64,000 bases of DNA, taken from assembly GCA_963920525.1 (NCBI GenBank), contig OY986435.1, forward strand, positions 172,399,827 to 172,463,826, in the 5' to 3' direction. This DNA is from Dichetophora obliterata (lineage: Eukaryota > Arthropoda > Insecta > Diptera > Sciomyzidae). Position numbers and translations under genes: made by a program. Below the pieces are notes generated by a model. The model was not told the DNA's origin, made no database searches, and saw only the letters and a list, made by a program, of their open reading frames with translations. This document shows positions 22,753 to 34,600 of this stretch, in pieces (position 1 is the first letter of the stretch; each line of letters begins with the position of its first letter).

Positions 22753-24182
22753 GTCTGCGGACAGAGTAAACGCTGAAGCAGGCAGGCAGGCAGGCTGGTT
22801 TGCTTACTTGTCTCAGTACGAGAAAACTCGCTTCATACGATTTCATATAAACCTGCTCGAAGTGTGCAGAGTGGAAGCAGGCAGGCCAGATCAGATCAGA
22901 TCAAGTTGTTGCGAGAAACTAGGCTGGCGCAGGTTTCTCGCAACTGAATTTGTTCTTTTTGTGCTGTTTTTTGTAATTTTTCAAGGAAACTGCGTTTTTT
23001 TATTATCTTTAGAATAGAAGATCAATTACAACAAAAACATTCAACAACAACGCGTTGAACGAAACAAATAACAACACGCTTAACGAAACAAACAACAACA
23101 GCAGCGACCGCGCACATGTTTAGTGAGTGTGAGGGTTATTTTTGGTGGGTATTGACAAATTTGGTTAACGTCGATTCAGATTGTGTTGTTGTTGGTGATA
23201 AGTTGTGCATGCGAAAATGATAGATTGATAGAATGGGCAATTGTTGGGCATGTAAGAAACAAAATCAATACCTATAAAACAAATAAAACAATAAAAATTA
23301 AATTGCTTGGTTTTGCATTTTTCTTTTAATATTTTGAACAGTAAAACCAGAGTCTAATACGTTGGCAGCCCTCAAATTCCAAAATTTTTGTAATACGAAA
23401 ATCAAAAATATTTAAAAAGCAGTAAAGTCATTTGAAATGAGATATAACGTTTTTATGATTTTTCTATGATTTTTTTGTGTTCGAAACAGGCACTTTGCGG
23501 ATTTTTGAAAAAAAAAAATCAAGTTTCACCAGCTATAACTTTTTTCTTAGGATTTTGGTTTTTTTAATTTCGTGCACAAAATAGCTAAAGACTATGATTT
23601 AAGCATTATTGTTGTTATTGGTTAACATTTTGCCTTTTTGGATTTTTGAGAATTTTTTTGTAAAAGTACTCAAACTCGATATTTTCAAATACAGATACAC
23701 TTCTATTAAAAAATTCCATACCGACCAAGTTATTCAAAAATTAATGATACAATTTTTTGTATTTGAAAGACAAGAAGAAAGAAAATAGAATTTTTTCGAA
23801 AAGTAAAATATCACAACTCTTGTAATTTTCATCTGATTTTTCTCAACGATGACACGTTGTAAAGGTATTTGAATCTACTATTGATTAAAAGCATACAATT
23901 ATTTAATCAGTTTACAGAATTTTAATACACATTTTAATGACGAAACACCTCATTTTCGCCCTTGATGTAATCAGATTAAATGGCAATGAGCCTTACTTTA
24001 TCCGCCATTAGCGAATGATGCAAAATAGAAAGCAATAGGTGAAAAAACAAATAAGAAGCTTTTCCTCGCACTGATCTGATCAACCTGCTCGCATTCACTC
24101 TGCACGGCTTATTTACTGAGCAGGTACCTGCCTGCGCCTGCCTGCCTGCCTGCTCGCATCAGCGTTTACTCTGTCCGCAGAC
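22753..24182. mobile_element. 1.43-kb TIR element inserted in the mariner
   Basis: The ends begin GTCTGCGGACAGAGTAAACG and are inverted copies. They run through a CAGG microsatellite (CAGGCAGGCAGG) into a longer imperfect repeat with GTGCAGAGT and GATCAGATCA. The element interrupts mariner codons for HDL-RMRKL; flanking TTA (22750-22752) and TTG (24183-24185) suggest a 3-bp duplication. No transposase frame is present. Superfamily unknown. Confidence 0.85.
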
Positions 24183-24435
24183 TTGACGCATGAGAAAGTT
24201 GTCCGCGCGGAGGGTGCCGCCTTGTTTGGTCACGTTAGACCAAAAGTGTGTTCGAAACAATAAATTAGAGTTTTGGCGCCGATAAACTACTGTGGATGAA
24301 ACTTGGCTGGGAAGTGAAAGCTACTTTTTTGGAAAAGTCATGACGTTATCTTAATCAAATATTTTCGTATCAAACCACGAACTACGGTTTGAACTGCTTG
24401 ACCACTCTCCTATCAAACCAGATCTTGTCCTAAGA

Positions 24436-24891
24436 CCCCTTTTATATTGATCAAGACTTGAAGTCAAGTTTCAGAGTTTGCGACGGAAGGGAAAAATAAA
24501 CTTGGAGCTGTACCGGCAATTTTTCGTATTCCTCTTGTTATTTTCGCGTTGTTGACAGTGCTTTTTATTTTATTTTTCGCATATCAATGTGAGTTTGTTA
24601 GACTTCGGTTGCATTAAAATTTTTTTGCATTTAATATAATTTAATTTTGCATTAAATTTTTAAGCAGAAACGTTTTGTTAACTTTCATCGTGGTAAAAAA
24701 ATAAGATTCAGTTTGCAAATTTCTATAAACTATAATTCATTTGCTTGCTACCTATCTCGTTTTATTTTTAGAAAACAAGGAAAGAAGACAAGAACTTGAA
24801 TTCAAGTCTTGACCAATGTGAAAGCTTTCGTCAAGTTCAAAAGAGAACGTCAAAAATACTTGACTTCAAGTCTTGATCAATGTAAAAGGGG
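24436..24891. mobile_element. 456-bp MITE inserted in the mariner (CCCCTTTTA ends)
   Basis: Inverted ends of about 34 bp: CCCCTTTTA(T/C)ATT then GATCAAGACTTGAAGTCAAG. The flanks TCCTAAGA (24428-24435) and TCCAAGCA (24892-24899) could be a decayed 8-bp target duplication. Within each end, ACTTGAAGTCAAGT is itself palindromic. It splits the mariner C-terminal region just after KPDLV. Confidence 0.82.
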
Positions 24892-25442
24892 TCCAAGCAA
24901 CTTCGTTTAGTTCCCTTATCTAAAAATTGCGCTTGGAGAAAATAGGTCAAATGAGTAAGTAGGACATCACCTTCGCTATCAATTATTTTGCAGAGAAAGA
25001 CGCCGATTACTATTTGGACGGGTTAAAGCGATGGGAGCATCGCTGAGAGAAGTGTATGAACTAATGTACAACAAAGACTATGCAGAAAAATAGAAATAAA
25101 TGTATTTCCATCCAATAAGTTTTATTGGAGAAGACCATTCAGATCATTCTATTTCATGAATCACTGTTGCATGTGCGCACTGAACACATCTTTATTTCGT
25201 AAGTGTGTTGCACTGAACAATTGCACTGAACTTTTCGTAAATTTCCAATTTCGGAAAGTTGCGAAGTGAAGTATATACCCTAATTAATTTTTATTTTTGA
25301 TCGAAAAAGTACCAATCAAAGATTGATTTTTAGAAACACCAATCCAAGATGGATTTTTATTGTTGATCGAAAAAATATCGATTTATTTATTTTTATTTCT
25401 GATCGATGCAATAACGATCAAATAATAATTGGTATATGCTTT

Positions 25443-25552
25443 TAATTGTGAGCTTTTTAGATTAAGTAAGTTTGAAGAAGGCCACAACAACTCTGTATAG
25501 AGTCAATCATACAGCTGACTAGACAGCACTTGATCTAAAAAGCTCACAATTA
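25443..25552. mobile_element. Miniature copy of foldback family FB-A
   Basis: Only 110 bp. TAATTGTGAGCTTTTTAGAT at the left pairs with the inverted right end, and the interior keeps the family block ACAACTCTGTATAGAGTCAATCA-TCAGCTGACTAGAC. A 13-bp direct repeat, AATAATTGGTATA, occurs upstream (about 25426) and downstream (about 25601) and may mark a wider boundary. Confidence 0.75.
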
Positions 25553-26138
25553 AAATCGTGTAAAATTTCAAAGAATCTAATTATCTAATTAATAATTGGT
25601 ATAAATTGATTTATTTTATAAAAATCATGTCAAAAATTATTTATCCAGCATAGGCATCACGTGACTATATTGAAATGTATAATAAAATAACTTTTTATAT
25701 GCGAAATTTTCATTTGAAAATTAAAAAATAACGATTATTTTGGGTTCCCGAATAAATTACAAAAAAATTGTTTGATTAAAAATACTGCTAGACTCTTGTA
25801 CACAGCTGTAAAAACATGTACTGCAAGAAATAAAAGAACAATGTCAAATAAGTTCAAAAAAACACAAAGACACGATTGTGAGAGAGAGCCGGAAAACTTT
25901 AAATTGGCAACACTATTTTCTGTGACAGTAAATTTGACATTTCACAGTTGTTTTGACATTAAGTTTGGTTTAACAATTTGTCATGAATAAGACTCACGCC
26001 AGAGCAACGGTTACAAATTGTTCAAATTTATTTTGAAAAACACAGTTCATTTATTTTCATTTCGAGAAACACAAGATTGTCATTGATTCACAATTTCATT
26101 CAAAAGTTTTGTTGTGTTGAAGCACATTTTTGGTTTAA

Positions 26139-26567
26139 CCCATTTTCTACCGCTGGTCGTTTGCCAGTGAAAGGAACCATTCGCTCATATCGCCGTTTCT
26201 ATAGAAGGAATTTGATTACTTTTTTTTTTAAATAAAATTTGAATGTTGTACTTTCTTAAGGGTTTATTAAAAAAAATTTAAATTTTTCAACTACGTCGTT
26301 CGGGGCTGTGAAGAAAATCATGATTTTTAGACCTTTAATGGCTGAATGAGAGCATTTTTTAGAAAATCTTATAATGCAAATGTAATGATGGAAAAATATT
26401 AAAAAACATAAATCTTTTCAAAATACATAATAATTGAAACTTATCGAAGAATATTTTTTTTACCATATGTAAAATCACCTCTTACGCTGCTGGTCGGAAA
26501 AAATGACTACATTTTTAGAAGTTTGAAACTTTTTCTCGAAAAAATAAGGAGCTTGCTAGAAAATGGG
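26139..26567. mobile_element. TTAA-flanked MITE 1 (piggyBac-like ends)
   Basis: The left end CCCATTTTCTACCGC follows TTAA (26135-26138). The right end, inverted, is CCCATTTTCTAGC next to CTAA (26568-26571). A TTAA target and CCC starts are the piggyBac pattern. GCTGGTCG recurs near each end. No transposase. It abuts the next element at the shared CTAA. Confidence 0.6.
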
Positions 26568-26571
26568 CTAA

Positions 26572-27172
26572 GGGCAAGTTCTCATCTAGAGGGCCAAAAA
26601 CACGGTGATGTTCCTGATTTTTTTTTTTCATAGAAGGAATGAAATCAACACCTTGAGTGTATTGACAGTTATTTATTGATTCTTTAAATGTAGAAAAATA
26701 TTTTTTCTGTGCATAAAAGTGTGATGTGAAGTGTAAACACGCCGTCAAACATCACGTTGAAAAAAAGGTGCCTAAACGGCGTCCATCGCACAGCACGTTC
26801 ATGTCATCTGATATAAAAAAAAAAATTATAAATTATATTAAATTTGCTGGAGCCTGAACCTATAATATCAATATATAGCTGAAAATTACAATTATCTGAA
26901 TTTAGGTGTAGGATCCAATAAATTGTATCTACTTTGAAATTAAAAAAAATCCAAATCAATCTATTGAGTAGTTCTTGAGATATCGTGGAGGCCAGTTTGT
27001 ACAACATGATTTTTTTAGATGATTTTTTCGAGTGCGTTGATGAAAATATGGATTCCTTTCGTAAGCGATAACTTTTATATCGCTATGGAAATACATGCTT
27101 CACATCATGAGCTATTGAAAAATTAAAAAAATAAAATTGAGTTTTTTGGTTGAGCTTCATGAGAACCTGCCC
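26572..27172. mobile_element. TTAA-flanked MITE 2
   Basis: The ends GGGCAAGTTCTCAT and, inverted, GGGCAGGTTCTCAT are bounded by CTAA (26568-26571) and TTAA (27173-27176). 601 bp without coding capacity. The minus-strand frame at 26515-26748 straddles the junction of the two MITEs and is not a gene. Confidence 0.65.
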
Positions 27173-27176
27173 TTAA

Positions 27177-30146
27177 TGGCTACGTAAATAGCAGAATTGT
27201 CGCATTTGGAGCGATGATTATCCACAAGGTATTCTCGAACAGCATTACATGCAGGAAGAGTTACCGTTATCTCCAGTAAGATAATCCACCATTAATGGAA
27301 CTCGTGTTAGTTTATAAAAAAAATATTTTTATAATCAACAATGTGAGGAACATAAAATTCAACAACAACATAAAATGTAAAAAATTTCAAATTCAAATTT
27401 GATCAGAGATAAAAAAAAGATAATAGAGCAGCAGGTTACTTTTAGTCCATAAAGATACTAAAAAATTTTTTTAAAGAATAAAGAAAAACAACGGCAACAA
27501 ACAAACAAGTTCTGTTTTATAGCGGATAGTTTAATTTTGAATCACTTAAAACCAATTTATGGATATTTTACTTTAAACTCTAAATTTTTACTATTAGCTT
27601 AAAGGTAAAACAACAAATTGCAATCAAGAGCTAGTGAAAAGTAAGCCTAAAGATTGGACGACTCTTTATTTAATGTTGTTTGGACTTTGGTCTCACATGT
27701 TTGAACGTTTTTATTTTGCTTATGAGATACAAACAGCAGACAGATACATCGTGTAATCCATCAGTTAGTTAGTTATGCGAAAATTAGATAAATACAAAAT
27801 ATATTTTTTAAAAAAGCAAGAAAAGAAGAAAGAGATAAAGAAAGAAGAAAAAAAGCAAGAAAGAAAAACAATGCAAAATTTGTATGCACCTTCACACAAA
27901 CTGTACACGTTAAATAAAATGTTTTTTTTGTCATTTTTTAATGTGAATTAACTGGGGTTTAAGAACGTGTTGCAAAACGTTTTGCGTTTTTTCTTTTTAT
28001 TTAAATTGTTAAAGCTTCCAAATATGGAGTTGAATTTTGAGTTTTTTTTTTTTAATTGAGCAATTAAGTGTAAGCACATTAAAAAATATTTAACTTGCAA
28101 ATGGGTGAACAGCCTTTTGATATTTTTGATGAAATCGGTAATGAAGGGGGTAATACTATTCATAGGCAATATTAGGCGTGGTTTTTATCCGATTTGGTTC
28201 ATTTTCGATTAAAAATTGTCGATTAAAAGCTTAAAAATTGCTTATGTAATTGTATAAATAACTGCGATAAGACAGTTTATTCTTATTTGGACCCATTCTA
28301 ACTAAAAAAAGTCTAAAGTTTCCTCCGTCTTCTAGTTGAGTTGATACCCACTTTCAGGGGTTAAAATACTCCACTGTGCGACAATCAGTGGTTTCATCTC
28401 ATACGAAAGTTGGAAAAAATAGACGAAGGTGTATATTAGAGCTTTCAATCTCGAAGGGTATTGGTGAATCCCGGGATTCCGGGATTTGAAATTCATGATC
28501 CCGGTATTTTTTGGGATCCCTAAATGCCAATATTTTTAAATAAAGACATTTAGCTGGGACCGTTAATTACTCTTTCTCTTAATTTCTGCGTTTTAGCAAA
28601 AACAATTGCAAATTATTTTTTAAGCAAAATTTATTTTTTTTTTATTTAAAAATATTTTTTTATGTTCATCATGGAATTAATCCGATCTATTTCATCTTTT
28701 TTTTTTTCTGTACTGAATAGTCTCTTTATTCTCCATTTCCTCTTCTCTTCTCTAATATTTCTTAACACTTTTAACTTGGACATTCTGTTATTGTTCCAAT
28801 ATTTTTTATTTATATAATGTTAGAAGTAATCTATAGTTTTTTTAAATTTAGATAATTTTATATTTTTATAACATGCGTTCTTATTATAAATTGTAATGTT
28901 TTATATTGTACTATAAGTCGATACCGCTTAAGTCATAGTCATGTCGCCTAATTTCTAGGCTTAACTTAAACTAAAGTTTGACTTAAAACATAAGTTTTGA
29001 TTGCAAAACCGGCCCTTAGTGTCGTTATGTTTAGCTTAAGCTTTTTTAAATAAAGAAAAAAAATGGTAATGCAAAACCAGATCCGATTGGAAAGAAAGTT
29101 AAGAAATGCACAAAGGTCTTTGTTTATAATAGGAAAAATTTATAATGGGAAAATTAGTTCAACATCGTAGCGCAGCTGAAAATCTCAGTAGATACCAAAT
29201 TTAAAACGAAGATTTAAAAATTCAAAAAATTATGCCATTTGCATACATTTCTGTAAGCTTAGAGTAAAATATCAAGTTATAGTCTTCTTTTCTGTTCATT
29301 ATCAAATCATATAAAAAACAAAAGAAAATCATTTTATTTTTATTGATAGCATTATAAAAAGGGACTGGGAATTACTAAATAGTATTCAGCTTTTTTATCG
29401 GAAAAATGCAGTGACATTGCATCTAGCGAAGTAGTTTCCAAAGTAACTGTTACCTGCCAATGTTAACATAGTTAAAGCTTAACTACTAATAAACGAGTTT
29501 TGTGTTATGTTTTATGTTAATGTCGTTTTCTGTAACTAATCGGTACCACTTACAGCATATAGTTAGTGTTGTTGTTATGTTTTCTGCTTACACCAATCAC
29601 ATTTCTAATTTGATATGATCAAATTATTATGGAAATGTTTTTTATTTGAATTTAAAAAAAATTCAATTCACAAAAAAAATTTTTATTTTAAGTTCGGACC
29701 ACTCAAACGCCTAGGCACTCTCTTTTTATCTTTTCTGTTGGGAGCACCGATTTTGTTGATATATAGGGCATTCCACGTAAAAGAGGAAAATTAGATAGAT
29801 TTTGGTTTTCCACTAATTAATTTTAATTTGGTAAAAAGCTATAACTGCAAGCATATAAAATGTCTATACTTTATTATTCTGTGAAAAAAAGATTAGCAAA
29901 ATTCCCAAAAAAAATCCTTTTTAATTTTTGGCAACTTTTGTTTTATAAAGAGTTTCTAGGGAGTCAAATGTTGATTATGTTTGCTGAAAGATAAAATTTT
30001 AGCAATTATGCAAAATGAACTGATGAGCGTAGTACAAAATTTAAATAATAGGTAGGGTAATTAATTATTTCAATTTTGACGAGAATTTACAAAACAGTTG
30101 TTGACCTCTCATTTGCTGTATCTTATTGTAAAGTATCTTTTACACT
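27177..30146. other. No gene recognised; scattered repeat scraps
   Basis: AT-rich DNA. A retroelement-like phrase GGCGTGGTTTTTATCCGATT begins at 28176 (related text at 20699 and 44684). A GGGATCCC-type inverted cluster lies at 28468-28520. Nothing else is identifiable. Confidence 0.45.
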
Positions 30147-30490
30147 TTGGGTATTTACATTGTAGTGAATTCCAACTTTTGGACAATGATCAATGCAGTC
30201 TCCTCTAAGTTTTTTGGAGGAGCAACAACAGGTTTGCAGGTTCTCTCTTCTTTTTTTTCCAAAGTTATGGAGAGTGTAATAAACTTCAACTTAGTGAACT
30301 ATCTGGAGCACAAGCAACTGATCAGTGACCGTCAATATCGTTTCCGTAGGGTCCGCTTGCTGGTGATCTTATTTCGTTCTTAACTGAAAAATGAAACCAA
30401 TGCGTTCACTTTTTCGGCGAGAGCGGTTGTTGCTCTGGATATTTCAAAATCGTTTGACCGAGTGTAGTCAAAAGCGAAAGCGCTTTATCC
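30147..30490 (+). pseudogene. Reverse transcriptase fragment (fingers/palm)
   Basis: Encodes FSKVMESVINFNLVNYLEHK-QLISDRQYRFR, then in shifted frames GDLISFLTE and VVALDISKSFDRV. The last string carries the first aspartate of the reverse-transcriptase active site (motif A). The style, with SDRQYGFR and ALDISKAFDRVW equivalents, is that of insect non-LTR elements of the Jockey/CR1 assemblage; I cannot assign the clade. Three frame changes and a stop inactivate it. Confidence 0.78.
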
Positions 30491-31116
30491 CATTTATGGT
30501 ATTTATTAATTGCTATGGGAAAAGGGAATTCCCATGGTATTTTTTAACTCAGCGTTGTATTTTTTAATTCGTGTGGGATTTTTTTCCCCACAAAATTAAA
30601 AATTTTTTGCACACATATACTGCATTCTAAATTATTTTTACTTGTATTTTATATAATTGTTTTATGTTAGACCATCATTGAATGGTAAGGGTAAGTTCAC
30701 ACTCTATTCACAATAGTACAAACTTACAAATGCATACACAGAAGTCGAATTAATATAAGAAGAAAACGCAGCAACAATATGGTGAAGTTTTATATTTGAA
30801 TTCCAATCAGATCGCTGTGTAGAATTGTTAACAAAGTTTATAATAATTGGTGTAGTACTTTTGAACTTGTTCGATTTTTTGCGGTAATTGGCAAGAGTTG
30901 TGGAGATTTTTATGCTTTGTGGGTTATTTTTTATTAACTGTGGGATTTTTGTGGTATTTTATAATTGCTGTGGTATTTTTTATGGTATTTTTAATTGCTG
31001 TGGTATTTCTCAAATAAAAAGTTCCCATGGGAATTTTTGTTTGAACTTTTGTGGGAATTTTAAAATTCAAATATAAGAAAAAGGTAATTTGTGTGGTTAT
31101 TTTGGTTGGCAACTAT
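30491..31116. repeat. Insertion rich in TGTGGTATTTTT motifs
   Basis: It separates two collinear reverse-transcriptase pieces, so it is an insertion or a replaced segment; the part coding for the YADD-containing palm is lost. It holds an inverted pair around GGGAATTCCCATGG (30526) and TTCCCATGGGAA (31022), plus five or more copies of a CTGTGG(G/T)ATTTTT motif. Small frames on both strands come from this repetition. Confidence 0.55.
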
Positions 31117-31348
31117 GGAACGACACACTGCTCAATGATGTACAAAAAAATCTTCGAGTGGGGTCTGGCTTATAGAATGAGCTCAATGCAAGAAACCTAG
31201 TGCTGTCTGTTAACCCACAAGCGCATGGATTGCCCCTTAGCTCCCCTCATTATGAATGGTGTGGATCTTGTGGAATCAACCGCTTTTGACGTTCTAGACA
31301 TATCGATCCAAAATAAAATCTTCGTTGGAATGATGTTGGAGGTGCTCA
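31117..31348 (+). pseudogene. Reverse transcriptase fragment (thumb region)
   Basis: In two frames this gives LLNDVQKNLRV...LVLSVNPQ, MNGVDLVESTAFDVLDISI and LRWNDV, matching the segment after the catalytic loop of non-LTR reverse transcriptases (LSVNP-K, MNG-x-L, LDI-I, L-WNDHI). It breaks exactly where the TIR element begins and resumes at 36321 with IFDVSKEAGKYLGSLKRCKK. Confidence 0.7.
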
Positions 31349-32009
31349 GAAGCAAAGTGGTCCAATCCACACACTGAAGTAATCGAGAATTTATTTGAAA
31401 ATATAAATGAATTTTACATCGCTCTAAGAGAAAACGTCCAGGCTAAACATGGGCGAAGATGGTATATATCTATATAAGATCGAATTTTCTTTTAAATGGA
31501 ATTAACATTTCTTTATATTATTATTAGACATTCTGGAGAGTAAAAAAATCCATATAGAATTATGGAACCAAGAATAATATATATAAGATTTCGCCACAAG
31601 TGCACAGAAATGGAAATCTACTGCGCAGACTACGTCACATGTGAGAGCACATCTACACAAGAAAAACACACAACACAACGAAACAAAGCAAATTAATCTG
31701 ATTGGCTTATTGGGAACAAACGAAACAAAGAAACAGTCAAACTGCTCTCAAATTAAATCGAGCAAAATAGCGGCTTTTTTGTGTGAAGGAAGGTCAACAC
31801 GGAAGTTAACGCCCCTATTAGATATGAAATTTTTATCATAGATAGCAATTAAAAATATTCATATTTTTTATTGACAATCGTTGTTTTTTGATATACAGGG
31901 TAGCCCTTATTCGAAGCGCCCATCTGGCAACACTGTAACTTTCCGCAGTGATGCCAAATCGACTAATGACATACCGCATTTGAAGCGTCATTCCAAGCAA
32001 ATGTTTACA

Positions 32010-33101
32010 ATGGAACAGTACACGCCACGCGAACGCTCTAAAATTGTTGAAATTTACATTCAACAAAACAATTCAATAGTGAAAACTCAACGTGCTTTCA
32101 AAAAAATAAATAAAGTGAAAAGTGCGCCTTCCAAGAAAACAATTTATCGTTTGTATGAAAGATTTACAACTGGTAATACTCTTGGTAACCCAAAGAGGCC
32201 AAATAAAAAGCGACCAAGGCGATCGGATGAGAATATTGCAGCCGTACGAGCCAGTATTGAGCAGTCACCAACAACATCCCAAAATCGCCGTTCTCAGCAG
32301 CTCGGCATTCCCCGATCCACTTTACAACGCATTTTACGTGTTGATTTGAATTTGTTTCCGTACAAAATTCAATTGGTAAACAAATTGTTGCCTACCGATA
32401 AGCCACGTCGATTGGAATGGGCCCAAAGAGTCATCGAAATGGCTGAAGAAGACGAGCAATTTTGGCATAAAATTATCATGAGCGATGAAGCTCATTTTCA
32501 GTTGAACGGAACGGTAAACAAACAAAATTGCCGTATTTATGCCACTGAAAATCCACAAGAGATTCAAGAGGTACCTCTTCACGATGCAAAAGTCACTGTT
32601 TGGTGCGGCGTTTGTGCTAAAATGCTCAATGGGCCGTTCTTTTTCGAAGATGATAATGGCCACAGAGTTACTGTCAATCAGGAGTGTTATCGCGATATGA
32701 TAAACAATTTTTTCATGCCAATCGTTCGTCGAAAGCGTATCAGGCACTACTGGTTTCAACAAGACGGCGCGCCACCACACACACGCCGCACTACAATCGA
32801 TTTTTTGAAGCAATTGTTCCCTGGCCGTTTGATGTCAAAAAATGGTGATTTCGATTGGCCGCCAAGATCACCAGATTTAACGCCTCCAGACTTCTTTTTG
32901 TGGGGTTATTTGAAATCAAAGGTTTACGTCAACAAGCCAAAGACCCTAGAAGAGCTGAAAACCAACATCCGTCAAGAAATAACCGCCATTCCCATCGAAA
33001 TGTTGAAGAAAACCATGGAAAAATGCTGCAAAACGGGCACAATATGTCGTAGAGGCCAATGGCGACCATTTACGAGATATCATATTCAAGAAATAATGTA
33101 A
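32010..33101 (+). CDS. rosa-type DD41D transposase, intact
   Basis: Full-length 363-residue transposase that would bind the terminal repeats and move the element between TA sites. The frame opens at 31881, but the start is taken at ATG 32010 (MEQYTPRER), or 32001, because the first residues overlap the terminal repeat. Residues about 5-50 form the first helix-turn-helix (KIVEIYIQQNNSIVKTQRAF), followed by a KKRPRRSDEN linker and a second helix-turn-helix (QQLGIPRSTLQRIL). The catalytic triad is D159 (MSDEAHF), D252 (FQQDGAPPH) and D294 (LTPPDFF); 41 residues separate the last two, the rosa-family DD41D spacing. VTVWCGV is present. There are no stops or frameshifts, so activity is possible. 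Confidence 0.93.
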   Translation: MEQYTPRERSKIVEIYIQQNNSIVKTQRAFKKINKVKSAPSKKTIYRLYERFTTGNTLGNPKRPNKKRPRRSDENIAAVRASIEQSPTTSQNRRSQQLGIPRSTLQRILRVDLNLFPYKIQLVNKLLPTDKPRRLEWAQRVIEMAEEDEQFWHKIIMSDEAHFQLNGTVNKQNCRIYATENPQEIQEVPLHDAKVTVWCGVCAKMLNGPFFFEDDNGHRVTVNQECYRDMINNFFMPIVRRKRIRHYWFQQDGAPPHTRRTTIDFLKQLFPGRLMSKNGDFDWPPRSPDLTPPDFFLWGYLKSKVYVNKPKTLEELKTNIRQEITAIPIEMLKKTMEKCCKTGTICRRGQWRPFTRYHIQEIM

Positions 33102-33181
33102 GCAAATCTACTTGAACCCAATTAAATGATATTCATGACGAACAGACAAAAAATTGTGGTTTCTTTGATTTATTTAAAAAC

Positions 33182-34600
33182 TAGCTGAAACCCGGCGTGT
33201 TGCTGCCACTCTCCCTATTCAAACGTCCATAAAATGTTATCAGTTAAACAGCATGTCTAAATTGAGGTCAAATACTGAATTCTGAGACTGTGCGACCTAT
33301 ATCCACAAAGCTATTCGATATAACAAATTTGGGTTGTATAGGAAGTGCCACTCTCTCTTCATCACCGCTAATAGAATGTAATCAATTAAACTGGATGTCT
33401 ACATGGAGGTCGAATACCGAATTCCAAAACTGTGCGACATATAACTCCAAAACTATTCGATAGCACAAATTTTGATTGTATGGGAGGTGCCACTCTCCTT
33501 TTCCCTACGCCCATAAAATTTTAGCAATGAAACTGCATGAGTACATTGAGGTCGAATACTGAATTTTGAGGCTGAGTTACCTATAACTCCAAATCTATTC
33601 GATATCGCAAATTTGGGTTAAATTGGAGGTGTCACGCCCCCCCGACAAACTCTAAGAAATTTTATCAGTAAATCTGCAAGCGTAAATTTTGGTCGAATAC
33701 TGAGTTCCGACGCTGTGCGACCTTGAACTACAAAGCTATTCGATATCACAAATTTTCGTTGTATGAGAGGTGCCACTCCCCCTTGATCAACGCTCATAAA
33801 ATGTAATCAATGAAACTGCATGTGTACATTGAGGTCCAATACTGAATTCCAAAGCTGTGAGACCTATAACCCCAATGCTATTTGATATCTCTAATTTGGG
33901 TTAAATAGGAGGTTTCACGCCCCCTTGTCGTACGCCCATAAAATGTAATTAATGAAACTGCATGTATAAATTGGGGCCGAATACTGAATTCTGACGCTGA
34001 TATTCAATATCGCAAATTTACGTTAAATGGGAGGTGCCACGCCCCTCTTACCAATGAACATAGATTGAATCAATGAAACTGCATGTGTATATTGAGGTCG
34101 AATACTGCATTTCGGCGTTGTACGACTTATAACTCTAAAACTATTTGATAGCACAAAGTTGGGTTGTATGGGAAGTGCCACTCCCCTTTGCCCTACGACG
34201 ACAAAATGTAAGTATTGAAAATGCATGTATAAATTTAGGTCGAATACCGAATTCTTACGCTGTCAACCTATAACTTCAAAGCAATACGATATCGCAAATT
34301 TGGGTTGTAAGGGAGATGTCACGCCTCCCTGTCCAACACACATAAAATAAAACCATTGAAACTGCATGTGTAAATTGAGGTCAAAAACTGAATTCCAAAG
34401 ATGAATTCCTGTAACTTCAAAGCTATTCGATATCACAAATTTGGGTTGTATCGGAGGTGCCCCTCCCCCTTGTCCACTCCCATAAAATTTCATCACAGAA
34501 ACGGTACGTCTAAATTGTGGTCGAATACCGAATTTCTAAGCTGTGCGACCCATAACTCTAACTAAAGCTATTCGATAACAACAATTTTTTATTTATATGT
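33182..34600 (+). repeat. Array of ten ~142-bp tandem units
   Basis: Ten diverged units, each marked by GGGAGGTGCCACGCCCCCTT or a close variant (near 33200, 33341, 33482, 33624, 33765, 33907, 34030, 34170, 34312 and 34454), then CCCATAAAATGTAATCAATG, AAACTGCATGTGTAAATTGA, GGTCGAATACTGAATTC and TATTCGATATCACAAATTTG. Spacing is 140-143 bp except one shorter unit (123 bp). Short frames on the minus strand are by-products. Confidence 0.9.

Larger units (their letters stand above)
22150..25093 (+). pseudogene. mariner transposase pseudogene split by three insertions
   Basis: Plus-strand relic of a mariner transposase. Pieces in order: NAVNG...IDRVHEMVLNDRLIK (to 22312), REIAESM and, in another frame, RVWQILNHDL (22686-22752), then RMRKL (24183 on), TVDETWLG with the first catalytic aspartate (about 24285), FELLDHSPIKPDLV (degenerate third-aspartate region, to 24435), and after a further insertion PYLKIALGENR, INYFAEKDADYYLDGLKRWE and a TAG stop at 25091-25093. 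The C-terminus suggests the irritans type. The part between the first and third catalytic blocks is largely deleted. Confidence 0.85.

Noticed and set aside
32334..32813. 159-codon frame antisense to the rosa transposase
   Set aside because: Shadow of the real gene on the opposite strand.
34023..34496. Minus-strand frames with repeated GQGG-APPIQPKF motifs
   Set aside because: Product of the 142-bp tandem array; repeats of one unit, not a protein family.
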